From the NCBI GenBank assembly GCA_020854775.1, contig JAHKLZ010000002.1:21868-85867 (forward strand): a DNA stretch of 64,000 nt, given 5' to 3'. Below are positions 10,255-22,100 of this stretch, piece after piece (position 1 is the first letter of the stretch; every line of letters begins with the position of its first letter). The notes beneath the pieces are model-generated. The model was not told the origin of the DNA and searched no databases. It saw only the letters and a program-made list of their open reading frames with translations. The position numbers and the translations under genes were made by a program. The DNA comes from Candidatus Woesearchaeota archaeon (lineage in GTDB: Archaea; Nanobdellota; Nanobdellia; Woesearchaeales; 21-14-0-10-32-9).

Positions 10255-13200
10255 GGTTTGTGTCTCCATGTTGCTTGTGTGTTTGAGTGAAAATAGTATG
10301 CTTCCATTGGTACTAACTTGGTGAAGTGTTCATTTCCTGGTGCGGGCCACCACCCCCAGGGTTCTTCTTCATCGTTGAATTCATGTATTGTTAATTCGTA
10401 TGTTTGTGTTGTCGCGTTAAATCTGTTTATTGCCGTAACTGAATATTCTGGGTCTGTGATTATTAGTGGTTCTTCATAGTTTTGTGGTAGTTCTTTTTCT
10501 TTTGCTGACAGCCACGATACGAGGTTTAGTTCTTCTTCTAATGTTATTGTTTCATTTTGGATTGGTACGTTGCCTGCTATTTTTAATTCACAGTTCTTGT
10601 TTGTTTCTAGGAAGTATCCTCTTTGTGGGTTGAGTTCTGTGAAATCTTCGTTTCCTGTGCTTGGTTCGAATTTGTTGTTTATCCAATCTGTTTTTTTGAA
10701 TCCTCCATTTTCGGGGTCGTATTCCCATAATGTGAGTGTGCATGATTCGTTAGTGTTGAATCTGAATCCGTTGTTTTCTCCATTTTCTAATTCGTAATTA
10801 TTCAAATAAAATGGCAGGCTTATCATGTTGAATCCTTCTTTTAGTTCTTGTGTGTTTATTCCTGCTTGTCCTCCTATTTCTGATTCTCTTCCGTTTGAAA
10901 TCATTGTTATTTTGTAGAATAATTTGTTTATTCCTGTTAGGTTTTCTTCTAAAAAGTTTAAAGTGTAGCTAGTAATGTTTGGTTCTTCTGGGAATCCTTC
11001 TTCGTAATTATTTGTTAGGTATATGTTGTAGTACTCTGCGTCTGGTTCATCAGTCCATTCTATTCGTATGGTGTTGTTTTCGTAAAGAGTTGTTTCAAGG
11101 ACGGGGTCTGGGACTAGTACTATGAATGTAAAATTGTTGTTTGCGTATGCTTCATTATTTTCTTTATCAAAGCATTTTACGTTCCAAGTATATTCTTCGT
11201 AATCTAGGAATAATTCAAAATAATTTTCTCCGTTTTGCACGGTTTTTGTTTCATTCTCTTCTTGCTCCGCGATTCCTATGTATAATGTGCATCTATCTAT
11301 GTTGTAATCAAAAACTTCGTAGCTAAGATTAATTATTCCTTTTCCTTGTCTTGAATCATTCTCGGGGCTTATCAGTGTGACTACTGGAGGTGTTATGTCT
11401 GGTGTTATAATTAAGAAAGTGGTATTTATTCCGTTTTCGTATCCTTCTTGTTTTGCTACGGCGTAAGCTGTGTAATTATTACTTGTTATGTTTTGTGTGT
11501 TCCATGTCCAAGTGTAGAATCCGTTAATGTTAGTAGTGTTGCTTCTTGATTCTATTAGTGTTTCTTCTTCTGATATGTTTGTGTTTGTTGCGCCTATTTG
11601 TTTTTTGTATGTGACGTTCATTTCTACCCAGTACAAATCCACCGTCGCGGTTCCTCCTCCTCCTGATTTAACCATTCTTCCTTGGAGTCTTGTGTTGTTT
11701 AGATTAGTCCAGGTAAGTGATGCGTAAGCGCTTGTTACGTCGTACCATGGCGAAGTGGTTTTTGCAACAGTTGTTATTCCTGTGTATGCATTCGCGTAGC
11801 TTGTCCCGCTATTAACACTGTATCTCATCGCCCAATTAAGATTGCTAGCTGAAGGCACTGCGTATCGATATCTCACTTCTACTTTTTCTATGTCTCCGTT
11901 AAAAGTTTCATTAATGAATGCGCGTCCGTGCGAGGATATTGTTCCTCCTCCTTGTGGAACAGTCATTCTTGCGAAAGTATCATCATTTTTTCCGATTATG
12001 TTTCCTACGTTCGTAGTGGTTCCTTCATCGCTTGCTGATTGCTGAGCGTTAAACAATACGCTTTCATACATAGTTATTTGTTCCGCCGCATTTGTTTCTT
12101 CAGGATTGTAGTATAAGTAGTGTTCTTCATTTATTGTATTCGCATCTTGATTAATTTCGAAGAGTATCTCGCACCAATCACTTCCTGAACTATTTAATAA
12201 GAATGCTTTGTTTACTGGTTCGTTTTCGTGTTTTATTATTCTTATATTATTTGTGCAGTCTTGTAGTCCTTCTAGGTTAGTTGCGTTTATCACTGCTAGT
12301 TTTTGTATTATGTCTTCGCCTGTTGTTTCATTTATTGTTATTTTTCTTCGTTTCGTCCATGAAGTATTCCACCAAGGAACATTTGTGTTGCTTGTTATTA
12401 TTCCTGTGTATATATTTGTTATTTGTGGGTCATCGAAGAAATCAGTTACGGTTATGTTTATTGTGATTGGTTCTCCTTGTTCGTAAGTGTTATTGCTCTT
12501 ATCTAAGTAAACGTTTTGAATAGTCGTGTCTATCGCTGTAAACACTCTTGTTTTGCTTATTCCTAGATTATTATATGTGTCTTGGCATTCTACTCGCCAA
12601 GCATAAGTATTTTCTTCTGCGTTAAATAAAAAGTTTTGTTCTTCGTTTCTTGTTATGCTTGTATCATTTTCTTCTAATTCGTTGTTTATGTATAATGCGC
12701 AATAAGTTATTGGGCTTGCGTCTGTTACGTTGTATCTTAGTATTATTGTTCCTGTGCTTGTTTCGCTTTCATTCTCTGGGCTGATAAGTGTGACATTAGG
12801 AGATATGGTGTCCATTACTGTTATGACTAATTTTTTTTCTGCGTTTGTATAATTATTTGTTTCTTCGTAAATCGCGGTGACGTTGTACTCGCCGGGTTCT
12901 TCGAACATAGTAATATTTGTTAATTGGTGTGTTCCTTGGTTTATTTTTTCTTCGTTCAAATACAGTTCGATGAAGCCGTTACTTGGCTTATTTATTTGTG
13001 CTGTAATATTAACAAGCGTATTTTCATTTATTGTTATGTTATTTTGTTCCTCATCAAGGTAAAGAATTAATTCTGATTCGTCTTTTAACACCGCGTAACT
13101 TTTTTGTTCCGTATTATTCTTATTATTCACTGTATCGTTGGCGTACCATTTATATGAGTAGTTCCCCGCGCCTAGTTCTGTTGTGAACCAATATGTATTT

Positions 13201-15956
13201 CCCGCTTTGTTTGGTGTAATATTTGTTTTTGTTCCTGTGAAATTGTGTTCGAACAAAACGGTGTCTATGGCTACGTTGTCTGTCCACTCTATGCTGAAAT
13301 TATATGTGGTGCTTGGTTCGTAAACACTAGGACTAAGGGGGGTGACGTTTTCATTAGAATAAACAGGATTGGTAATATCTATGTTTATTAAATAATTATT
13401 TTCTGCGTAGCTTTTTCTTTTGCTTAAATCAATACACATAATGTTCCAGGCATATGTGCCTTGGGGCATGTTTCTGTTAATAGTATTGTTTTCTTCGTTA
13501 TTAGGAGTCTGGGTTTGTCTCTCTTCCATTATTCCTGTTTCGTTTGTGTACAACGCGCAGTAATCTATGTTTGAATCATTAACGTAGTAATTAAAATTCA
13601 CACTTGATTCTTTTGTCCATGAATCATTCTCAGGCGTATTCAATATAACTTCTGGATTTGTTAAATCCACAGTAAAAGTTTTGGTGGTTGAGTTTCCTTC
13701 GTTTCCTGGTTCGTCAAAGCATTGTACTTTCCAAGTATGAATTGTTTCTGTGAATTCCGCTACGAAAAAATTATTGGTGGTGAACGTTTCAACATCATAA
13801 GATATATCTGCTACGGATTCATTTATGTACAGTGTACAATTCGTGATGTCTGATGCGTCTTCTACGTAGTACTCAAATATTATTTCGCTTGTATTAACAT
13901 AATCATTCGCTGCAGGATAATTCAGTGTTACTAGCGGAGGATCTTCGTCTAAGGAATCTATTCTGAAGAACCATGTATCTGTGGTGTTTTCCCATCCGTT
14001 TATGTCTTTACAGTTTACGCTCCATGAATAATAATTGTTTAGTAAAAATCTTTCAAATTCGTTTACTGCGTTATTAACTACGTCGTACTTTGTTTGTTCT
14101 ATGCTTCCATTTACGATTAATGAGCAGGATTCTATTTCTGATAATTCATCACTAACATTGAATTCAAAGTGTATTATGTTTGTGCCAATTATTAATTCTT
14201 CATTTTCGGGGCTTACTAAGTTTAGTTTTGGTGGCGTTAAGTCCACGGTTAATGTATTATTTTGGGTGTTGTATGCGTTGTTTCCTGCTTCGTCGAAGCA
14301 TCGTATGTTCCACGCGTTGCGTCCTTCGTTCAGCGTTGCGTTTAATTCGTTTTCTTGGTTTTTTTGAACGTTGTCTGTTTGATTAGCTATTGTCCACGTT
14401 CCTGTAGTATTTGTGTATAAATAGCAGTTAGTTATTGTGTTTGTATCGCTCGGTGTGAACGTAAACGTGTTCTTTGTTTGGTTCGTGTATGAATCGTTGC
14501 TGGGTGTGTTTAGCGTTATGCTTGGTGGTGTATTGTCTGTTATGTATTTGTACCAAGGTGTTATTCTTTGGTTTCCGAAGAAATCGTAAGCTATTACTCT
14601 CCAATAATATGTTGAATCGTCATCAAGATTATTTATAGAATAATTAGTAGTTGTTATTTCGAACGTGTTGTATCTTTGTTCTATGATGTTAAAATCATTA
14701 TTTTTACTAAATTCTAATGTGTAATTATCGAAGTCTGGCGTGGTTGTTTGTTCCCATTCCATTTCTGGGTTAAGTGTTTTTGATTCTGTATTATTCAAGG
14801 GGTAAACTAAGTTGAAAATGTTTGGTGGTATTGCTTGTACTTCGAAGCTTATCTCGGGATTTATTTGTCCTGATTTTTCTCTTGTGTCATTTGCCCATAT
14901 GCTTGTGACTTCGTATGTTCCTGTGTTTATTGTGTTCGTAAATGTGTAGTAAAATTCGTTTCCGTTCCTGTTTAGTTCATAACTTATTTGGGTTGTGTTT
15001 GGATATCTTAGTGTGATTGTGGCTGTGTCTACTCCATAATAATCTGTTATTGTCGCGTTAAATCTTACTGTTCTGTTTTGTCTTATGCTTGTTTCATTTA
15101 ATTCGTAATTAGTTATGCTTGGTTGTTTCATGTTTAGGTAAATGGTTCTGTTATTTTCTGCGAATGCTCCTCTTCCGAATTCGTTTTCACAATACACGTT
15201 CCATTCGTAGTATCCGTCGTTTTGAGTTACGTTGAAAGAATTAGTTGTGTCGTTATCTATGTTCGTAATTGTTTGATTTGGTTCCCAGTTACCTGTGAAG
15301 TTTACGTATAACGTGCAGTTGTCTATTGTTGTATAAAGTTCATCTATTACGTTAAAACTAAACGTGGTGGGTTCATTTATTGATGTTGTGTCTGTGTTTG
15401 GTGAAATTAATGTAATGTTTGGGGGTTCGGGTCCTGTGTCTATTTCGAGGTACGCCGCGTATACTTGTGCATTTGTTGGTCCTCCTCCTCCGGTTGGTCT
15501 CGTCGCGGCACTTAAGTGTATTCTCATATCTGATAAGTCTCCTGTTACGTTGTCCCAAGTACAGCTTTGCCATCCTATTCCTGTGTCTACAGGTAGAAAA
15601 GTACTGCATCTAGTTGTTGCTCCTTGTCTTAGTGAAAAAGTGTATTGTGCATTGCTACTTGTTGCTGTGTATACCCAAAGAGTTATGTTCACAACGTTTT
15701 GTTCTGTTATGTTAGGGAATCCGAACTCTGATATTTCTACCGCGTTTGATCTTGTAGCTACGAATGTGTTAATATCTGGAGCGTTTGGTTGTCGTGCACT
15801 ATCTGTTATTTCTGTGTGTGTTATTCCTGATCCTTGACTCCACCCGTTTGATATGGTGCTGTTAGGATTGTAATAAGATATTATTGCGCTTGAAAGATTT
15901 ATAATTAGAACTATTGTTAATATTGTAATGATTGTTAGTATTTTTTTTTTATTCAT
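10251..15956 (-). CDS. Giant secreted Ig/DUF2341 protein, paralogue of the gene at the left edge
   Basis: The ATG at 15956 starts a normal signal peptide (MNKKKILTIITILTIV). The frame extends 14 codons further upstream, but that extension looks non-native. The protein has 1901 residues. After the signal comes a beta sandwich (about 25-170; ISEFGFPNI, VYAAYLEIDTG), then a long run of Ig-like modules with paired cysteines. A DUF2341-like domain follows near residue 1190 (PWWNTSWTKRRKITINE), then another beta sandwich (AFINETFNGDIEKVEVRY) and a fibronectin-like module (RIEWTDEPDAEYYNIYL). Last are two C-terminal 'GFNMISLP' type repeats rich in Trp and Tyr. Many NxS/T sites suggest heavy N-glycosylation outside the cell. 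The architecture repeats that of the left-edge gene. It probably acts in adhesion or as a surface stalk; there is no anchor helix. Confidence 0.87.
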   Translation of the reverse strand: MNKKKILTIITILTIVLIINLSSAIISYYNPNSTISNGWSQGSGITHTEITDSARQPNAPDINTFVATRSNAVEISEFGFPNITEQNVVNITLWVYTATSSNAQYTFSLRQGATTRCSTFLPVDTGIGWQSCTWDNVTGDLSDMRIHLSAATRPTGGGGPTNAQVYAAYLEIDTGPEPPNITLISPNTDTTSINEPTTFSFNVIDELYTTIDNCTLYVNFTGNWEPNQTITNIDNDTTNSFNVTQNDGYYEWNVYCENEFGRGAFAENNRTIYLNMKQPSITNYELNETSIRQNRTVRFNATITDYYGVDTATITLRYPNTTQISYELNRNGNEFYYTFTNTINTGTYEVTSIWANDTREKSGQINPEISFEVQAIPPNIFNLVYPLNNTESKTLNPEMEWEQTTTPDFDNYTLEFSKNNDFNIIEQRYNTFEITTTNYSINNLDDDSTYYWRVIAYDFFGNQRITPWYKYITDNTPPSITLNTPSNDSYTNQTKNTFTFTPSDTNTITNCYLYTNTTGTWTIANQTDNVQKNQENELNATLNEGRNAWNIRCFDEAGNNAYNTQNNTLTVDLTPPKLNLVSPENEELIIGTNIIHFEFNVSDELSEIESCSLIVNGSIEQTKYDVVNNAVNEFERFLLNNYYSWSVNCKDINGWENTTDTWFFRIDSLDEDPPLVTLNYPAANDYVNTSEIIFEYYVEDASDITNCTLYINESVADISYDVETFTTNNFFVAEFTETIHTWKVQCFDEPGNEGNSTTKTFTVDLTNPEVILNTPENDSWTKESSVNFNYYVNDSNIDYCALYTNETGIMEERQTQTPNNEENNTINRNMPQGTYAWNIMCIDLSKRKSYAENNYLINIDITNPVYSNENVTPLSPSVYEPSTTYNFSIEWTDNVAIDTVLFEHNFTGTKTNITPNKAGNTYWFTTELGAGNYSYKWYANDTVNNKNNTEQKSYAVLKDESELILYLDEEQNNITINENTLVNITAQINKPSNGFIELYLNEEKINQGTHQLTNITMFEEPGEYNVTAIYEETNNYTNAEKKLVITVMDTISPNVTLISPENESETSTGTIILRYNVTDASPITYCALYINNELEENDTSITRNEEQNFLFNAEENTYAWRVECQDTYNNLGISKTRVFTAIDTTIQNVYLDKSNNTYEQGEPITINITVTDFFDDPQITNIYTGIITSNTNVPWWNTSWTKRRKITINETTGEDIIQKLAVINATNLEGLQDCTNNIRIIKHENEPVNKAFLLNSSGSDWCEILFEINQDANTINEEHYLYYNPEETNAAEQITMYESVLFNAQQSASDEGTTTNVGNIIGKNDDTFARMTVPQGGGTISSHGRAFINETFNGDIEKVEVRYRYAVPSASNLNWAMRYSVNSGTSYANAYTGITTVAKTTSPWYDVTSAYASLTWTNLNNTRLQGRMVKSGGGGTATVDLYWVEMNVTYKKQIGATNTNISEEETLIESRSNTTNINGFYTWTWNTQNITSNNYTAYAVAKQEGYENGINTTFLIITPDITPPVVTLISPENDSRQGKGIINLSYEVFDYNIDRCTLYIGIAEQEENETKTVQNGENYFELFLDYEEYTWNVKCFDKENNEAYANNNFTFIVLVPDPVLETTLYENNTIRIEWTDEPDAEYYNIYLTNNYEEGFPEEPNITSYTLNFLEENLTGINKLFYKITMISNGRESEIGGQAGINTQELKEGFNMISLPFYLNNYELENGENNGFRFNTNESCTLTLWEYDPENGGFKKTDWINNKFEPSTGNEDFTELNPQRGYFLETNKNCELKIAGNVPIQNETITLEEELNLVSWLSAKEKELPQNYEEPLIITDPEYSVTAINRFNATTQTYELTIHEFNDEEEPWGWWPAPGNEHFTKLVPMEAYYFHSNTQATWRHKP

Positions 15957-16124
15957 TTTCTCATTTTTATTCTTTTTTGGGTTTAGCGACAACACCAAGC
16001 GAGCCTTGATTTTACAAACACAAAAATACTAGACTCGGTGAAACATTGGTCAATTATTCGGGGCGAGCGCGTCGCGTTTCTTATCATTTTTTTAATCATT
16101 TTTTTTTCTTTCTTTGTTTTGTTT
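15957..16124. other. Intergenic gap with an unexplained GC-rich core
   Basis: These 168 bases lie between two giant genes of the same direction, in an array where other gaps are under 50 bases. The core, about 15985-16076, is markedly more GC-rich than its surroundings. It holds a GCGA/TCGC hairpin (16063-16075) and a distant GCGAC/GTCGC pairing (15986-15990 with 16071-16075). It could be a processing site, an internal promoter region or a small RNA. I could not match it to a known RNA family, and no tRNA-like T arm is present. Confidence 0.35.
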
Positions 16125-19100
16125 TTATTTTAGTTCGGTGTAAAACACGACTCTGTCCGTGGGTCCTGAGTATTCTCTTAGTGTCGCAGGTATTCTTATT
16201 TCGAAATCATTAGTTGAGTTGTATCCTTGCGCGCCTTTGTTTATTCGTGTTATGAACAAGATGTTTTGTGTTCCGTCGTACTCTGTTCCTGTTTGGTAGT
16301 CCCATAGGATTCCTGTTTTGAAATTTGTGTTGTTCGTGCTGTTAATTATTGGTATGTTGTTGATTGTTGTTCCGAAGATGTTTATTGATTCTGTTTCTAT
16401 TACTGCGTTGTTTTCTGTGTATGTTCTATTGATTGAGTCCGCGTAATTAGTTGAACCTAGCGCCGTGTCTAATAATTCGAAGTCTTGTAGTCTTTCTTGG
16501 TTGCTTGTATCTCTTCCTAGTGCTTGCAGTGTTAGCCATGAAATGTCGGAGTCGTAATCTGTTACGTATATGTTGCTTCCTGTTGAATTCTCAACGTTCC
16601 ATTCAAACAACAGTCCCGCGGATGCGTCTGTAACTCTTAGTGTGTCATTAGTGGTTCCTAGGGCGTAGTGCCAGAATTCAACGCTTATTGTTCTTGAAGC
16701 GATATTGTTTGTGTAATTATCTTCTGTGATTCTTTTGTCGGGGTTCACGTACACTATTATATCGGTGCTTCCTACTGGGACTGTGAAGTTCACGCTCACA
16801 TTTATTGATTCATTTTCATCTAGAGAAAGTATGGTTATGTTTTCTCCTATTTGGTTTCCTGTTGTGTTTACTTCGTTTGCCCAGAATTGCACGATGAATT
16901 CTCCTGCTGGGCTTCCTCCAATATTTCTTATAGTCGCGTTTATGGTTATTTCTTCGTTTTCTCTTGGATTCTCGTTGCTGAAGTATATCTCTGAAGCGTT
17001 CACGCTTAGGTCTGGTATTGGTATGAAGAACATCCAAGTCTCACTCGTGTTTGTGTTTGTTGCTTGGTCCGTACATGTAACGTTCCAATAATAGTAGCCT
17101 CCCATAAGACTTGTTAGTTCTACTATTTCTTCTTCTCCGTTCGTAACGTTGAGGTTTTCTGCTATTGCATCATCATTTAGGGTTACGAAGCACATTAAGT
17201 ATTGTGCCATATTATCACTTGGTGTAAAGCTAAGATTAACTGAGGTGCTCGTTGTGTTTGTGTCATTAACAGGGTAATTAAGTGTTACGCTTGGTGCGAT
17301 TGTGTCATAAAATATGATTATTGTTTCGCTTGTGTTTGTGTTCCCTGCTAAATCAGTTGATTCTATTCTTACTTCGTAGATTCCGTTGCTTAGTCCTTCT
17401 AAGTTCCTCGTTGTTAATGTGTTATTGCTTGTTGTGCCTTCCACGTTTATTGTTCCATTAACATATATTGTGTAATTAATAGTGGTTGCTAAATTATCTG
17501 TTAAATTGAATTGTATTCCTGGTCCTGTGTTGAACCAATTATTATTTTCTGTTATCATATTAATCTTCGGCGCTTCTAAGTCTACGTTCAGCGTTCTATT
17601 CTCGCTTATTCCTTGTGTGTTCATAGTTGTGTTATCTAGGCATTCTATTCTCCATTCGTAGATTCCGTTCATGTTTTCTACTATGAATGTGTTATTATTA
17701 TTGTTATTAACTGAGAAACTTGTTTGGTTAGATACATTATTCAAATAAATGGAGCATTGTTCTATTCCTGTGTCGTCGCTTACGTGGTAAGTAAAAGTAT
17801 TTGTGGATAGGTTGCTCCAATAATTATTAATAGGAGTTATCAGTGTTATTTCTGGTGGTATGAACACATTAAAATTTTTTGTTTCGCTTGTGTTTGTGTT
17901 TCCTGCTTGGTCTGTGCACATCACGTTCCAGTAATGTTCTCCTTCGTCTAAGTCTTCTGCGAGGAAGCTTTGTTGTTCTCCTACGTTATTATTAAATGGT
18001 CCATGCGTTGTTCCTGAAACGTTTACGTAACAAATAGATGTTTGTGCCATGTTGTCATAAATGGTGTAATTTAATAACACATTTCTCGTTGTGAAATTTT
18101 CTTCGTTTTCTGGCGCGTCCAGAGTTATGCTTGGTGGTGTTACGTCTAAGTATATAATAGTGGTTGTGCTGTTTGCTTTGTTTCCTGATTCGTCTTCAGC
18201 TTCTAATATTAATGAGTAGGTTCCTTCTTCTAATCCTGTTAGTTGTATTGTTTGAATTGTTCCATTAATTATGTGTCCTGTTTCTGTTTCTGTTTCGTTT
18301 ACGTACAAAGTGTAGCTTATGTTTGTTGTTACTCCGTCCGTCGCGGTAATGTTTATTTCTGGATTAGTGGTGTTGAACCATGTATTGTTGCTTGTTAGAA
18401 TTATTGGTACGGGTGGTGTTTCATCAACTATTATTGTTACCGTGGTGTTTTTTATTCTTCCTATTGAGTCTTCTGCGCTTATAGTTATTGTTCTTGTTCC
18501 TTCGCTCAGTGCTATGTTTATTTCTTGGCTTTCATTGTCTTGTATTTGTCCGCTTTCACCTATGAGTGCTTCGTCAACGTAAACTGTGTAATTAATTAAT
18601 CCTTGTGTGTAATCTTGTAATGTGAAATTAAATAATACTTCGCTGTAATTGAACACGCTTCCATTCAAAGGCTTGTGTATAATGTTTCTTAGTACGCTTA
18701 TGTTAATCGTTGCGTTATTATTTGTTTCATTTAATTCATCAATAGTATTATTCGGATCAGCGATCACGTATATGGTGTGATATCCTTCTGGTATGCTCCA
18801 TTCAACCCAATATAATTCGTGTCCTTCATACGTCACGTTTTTTGTTTGACTTCCTATTAATATTCCTTCTTCATCTGGGTTGCCTTGCCAGAATTCAACT
18901 AACGTGTTTATTGCATCTACTCCTCCTAGGTTGCTCACGTTAGCAGTAATATTTATTACTTCGTTTAAATCAGGATTCGTGTTGTTAAAACTTATTCTCG
19001 TATCATTTAAGTATAAGTCAGGTTGGTTAATTACGAATCTCCATGTTTCGCTTGTGTTTACGTTGTTTAAATCATCTTTACATGTTACGTTCCAGAAGTG

Positions 19101-22100
19101 TTCTCCATCTTCCAATCCGAAAAATGTGTAATTAAAAGTTTCGCCTGACATACCAGTTATGTTATCTGCGAATCTTTCTCCTAGAGGATCTGAAACATTT
19201 AACTCACACACTAAAGGTGTTGTTTCGTTGAAGTCCGTGGCGTTCCAGTAAAATGTTATGTCGTTTTGATTAAATGTCTGATCTACTTCTGGGCTTATCA
19301 ATGTTATTATTGGTGGTGCTAAGTCTACGTGGAATGTTTTTCCTGTTTCGTTTTTTCCTTCGTTTCCACTGGGATCTGCACACATAACGTCCCAGTTGTA
19401 TGTTCCGTTTCCTAGGTTTGTTAGTTCAAAAGAATTTTCTATTCCATTAGTTACACTAGTCTTTGTTTGGTTTGGTTCATCATTTATTAGTAATGTACAA
19501 TTATTTATTGTTCCTGAATTATCGAACGCCGTGAAGAACAAATTAATAGTTGTTATGTTCGTTCTATGATTATTAATTGGGTTTCCTAGTATCACGATTG
19601 GCGGTTCTTGCACTTCGAAGTTCCTTGTTTCACTCGTATTACTATTTGTTGCTAGGTCTCTACATTGCGCGCTCCAATTAAACCATCCGTCTGTGAATCC
19701 GCTTATGATTTCTTGGTGTGGCTCAGAATTATTTACTACTATGTTTGTTCTGTTTATTTCTTCATCGATGTATAAGTCACAAATCATTATTGGGCTTAGT
19801 GTGTCTGTGACTGTCCAATTAAACGTGATTGTGCTTGTGTTTAGTAATTCATCTATTATTGGGTTGTGCAATGTTATGCTTGGTGATGTTAGGTCTATGT
19901 AGAAACTGCTTTCGTTTGGCGCGTATGTATTCGCATCATTATCTGTACATGCGACTGTCCAGTTGTATTCTCCTTCTGGTAAATTGTTTAAGTCAAAAGT
20001 GTTATTTTGTTTATTGAATATTATGTTATTTGTTTGATTTGTTTCTCCGTTTAGTATTAGTTCACATCCTGTTATTTGAAAATCGTCTTCTGGGAAATAT
20101 GTTAGTGTTACGTTGTTTGTGTTGAACCAAGTATAATTTTCTGGGCTTATTAGTGTGACGTTTGGTGGTGCGATTACTTCGAAGAAGTATTCTGCTGATT
20201 CGTTGAATAAATCTGCTTTATCTACACATAGAACGTTCCAAGAATAATTTCCGTCATTTAATAAATAATTTATTGTGTGTTCCGTGTTATTTTCTACTAA
20301 TATGAAGTTCGCTATTGGATAAGTGTCTATTATTGGTTCGTATTCTGTTAGGAACACGTCACAGTACATTTCTGGGCTGACTGCGTCTTTTGCTAGGAAC
20401 GTGAATGATACGTTGTTTCCTGTTTCTATTGTGTTATTTAATGGGTTTATTAGTGTTACTTCGTATGGTGGTTCGTTATCCACGTAGTATATCCATGGTT
20501 CGTCTGCTTGTCCGGTTAAGCTATTAGTGTCTGTACATTGTACGTTCCATTCGTATGCGCCGTCAGGCATATTTGTTACTAAGAAGCTGTTTTCATCATT
20601 AGCAGTTATGCTTGTGTTTGTTGCTTCTGTTGCTCCATTTAGTATTAGTGAACACGTTGTGAATGTTCCGCTTCCTTCACTTGGTATGTACGTAAAAGTT
20701 GTGTCTCTATTCGTGCTTCCTGTGTTATTCGCAGGGTTTATCAGTGTGATTTTTGGTGGTAGTAGTACTTCGAAGTTTATTGTTTCGCTACTGTTTGTGT
20801 TTCCTGCTTTATCAGTACAAGTTATACTCCAGTTATACAACCCTGTTAGTAGTCCGCTTATTTCTATTCCTGTTTCTGTGTTGTTCTCAGTTAATATATT
20901 GGTTTGGTTTATTTCTTCGTTTATGTATACATCACAAACCATTTCTTCTGAGTAATAATCTTGTGTTATCCAAGTAAAGTTATGTGTGGATGTGTTTACT
21001 GTTTGACTTTCGCTTGGATCTAAAGGTGTTATGCTAGGTGGTGTTCTGTCTACTATGAATGTTCTATTCGTGCTCGTATTAGTATTTGAGAATATTCCTG
21101 CATCAACGCAAGTTACGCTCCAATCATAATATCCTTCGCTTAGTCCTAGTAATTCGAATAATGTTTGTGTTCCTGAGGTTATGTTCGTTGTGTTTCTTTG
21201 ATTGTATGCTTCGTTTAGGTATAAATCGCAGTATTCAAATCCGTCATTATCCGCGGGGGTGTATGTCAAATTTATTATTGTGTCGTTGAGGTGTGTCGCG
21301 TTTATTGGCGTGTTTAGTGTTATTATTGGGCTTTGATTTATTGTTAAGTTTCTTGTTTCGCTCGTGTTTATATTTCCGCCTATGTCTGTGCACATCACGT
21401 TCCAATCATGATATCCGTCAGGGTATCCTGTTCCTGTTTCACTAACCATTGTTCCGCTCGTTGTGCTCGTAGTTATACTTGGTTCTTCGTTGAAGTTTAT
21501 CGTACACATTAAAGGAGCCCAGTTATCATTCGCGGTGTATGAGAATAGTATGCTTGACTGCGTGAAGTAAGCGTCATTTAATGGGTTGTGTAGTGTTATT
21601 GTTGGTGGGGTGAAGTCTCCGAAGAAAATCCATGTAGCGCTCGAACCAGGGTTGCTGTTCGAATCTAAACATTGTACGCTCCAATTGTATTCTGCTTCTT
21701 CTATTCCTATTTGGAACGTGTTTATTATGTTCGCAGTTATGCTAGTATTGGTTTGATTAAATAAGCCATTAACATATAATGAACATTCACTTATTCCGAA
21801 TCCATCATAAGGTATGTATTCTAATGTCGCAGTGGTTGTGTTTACTCCTCCGTTATTCGCTGGGCTTATCAATGTTATTGTTGGTGGAACATCTGTTATT
21901 GTTATGTTATAAGTACTTGTTATATTTGTGTTTCCTGCTTCATCTGAACACTCCATTCTCCATGTGTAGTCTCCTATTGCGAAGCCTTCTATTGTTGTAG
22001 TAGTTAATGTATTATTTTGAGCTAGTACTATGTCTTCTAGCGCTCCGTCTATGTATATTTCACAAGTCATGTTTTCTGATTTTAAGTCTTGCACTATCCA

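Noticed and set aside
15985..16076. tRNA or known riboswitch
   Set aside because: No acceptor/T-arm consensus (GGTTCAAATCC type) or known aptamer core could be found on either strand.
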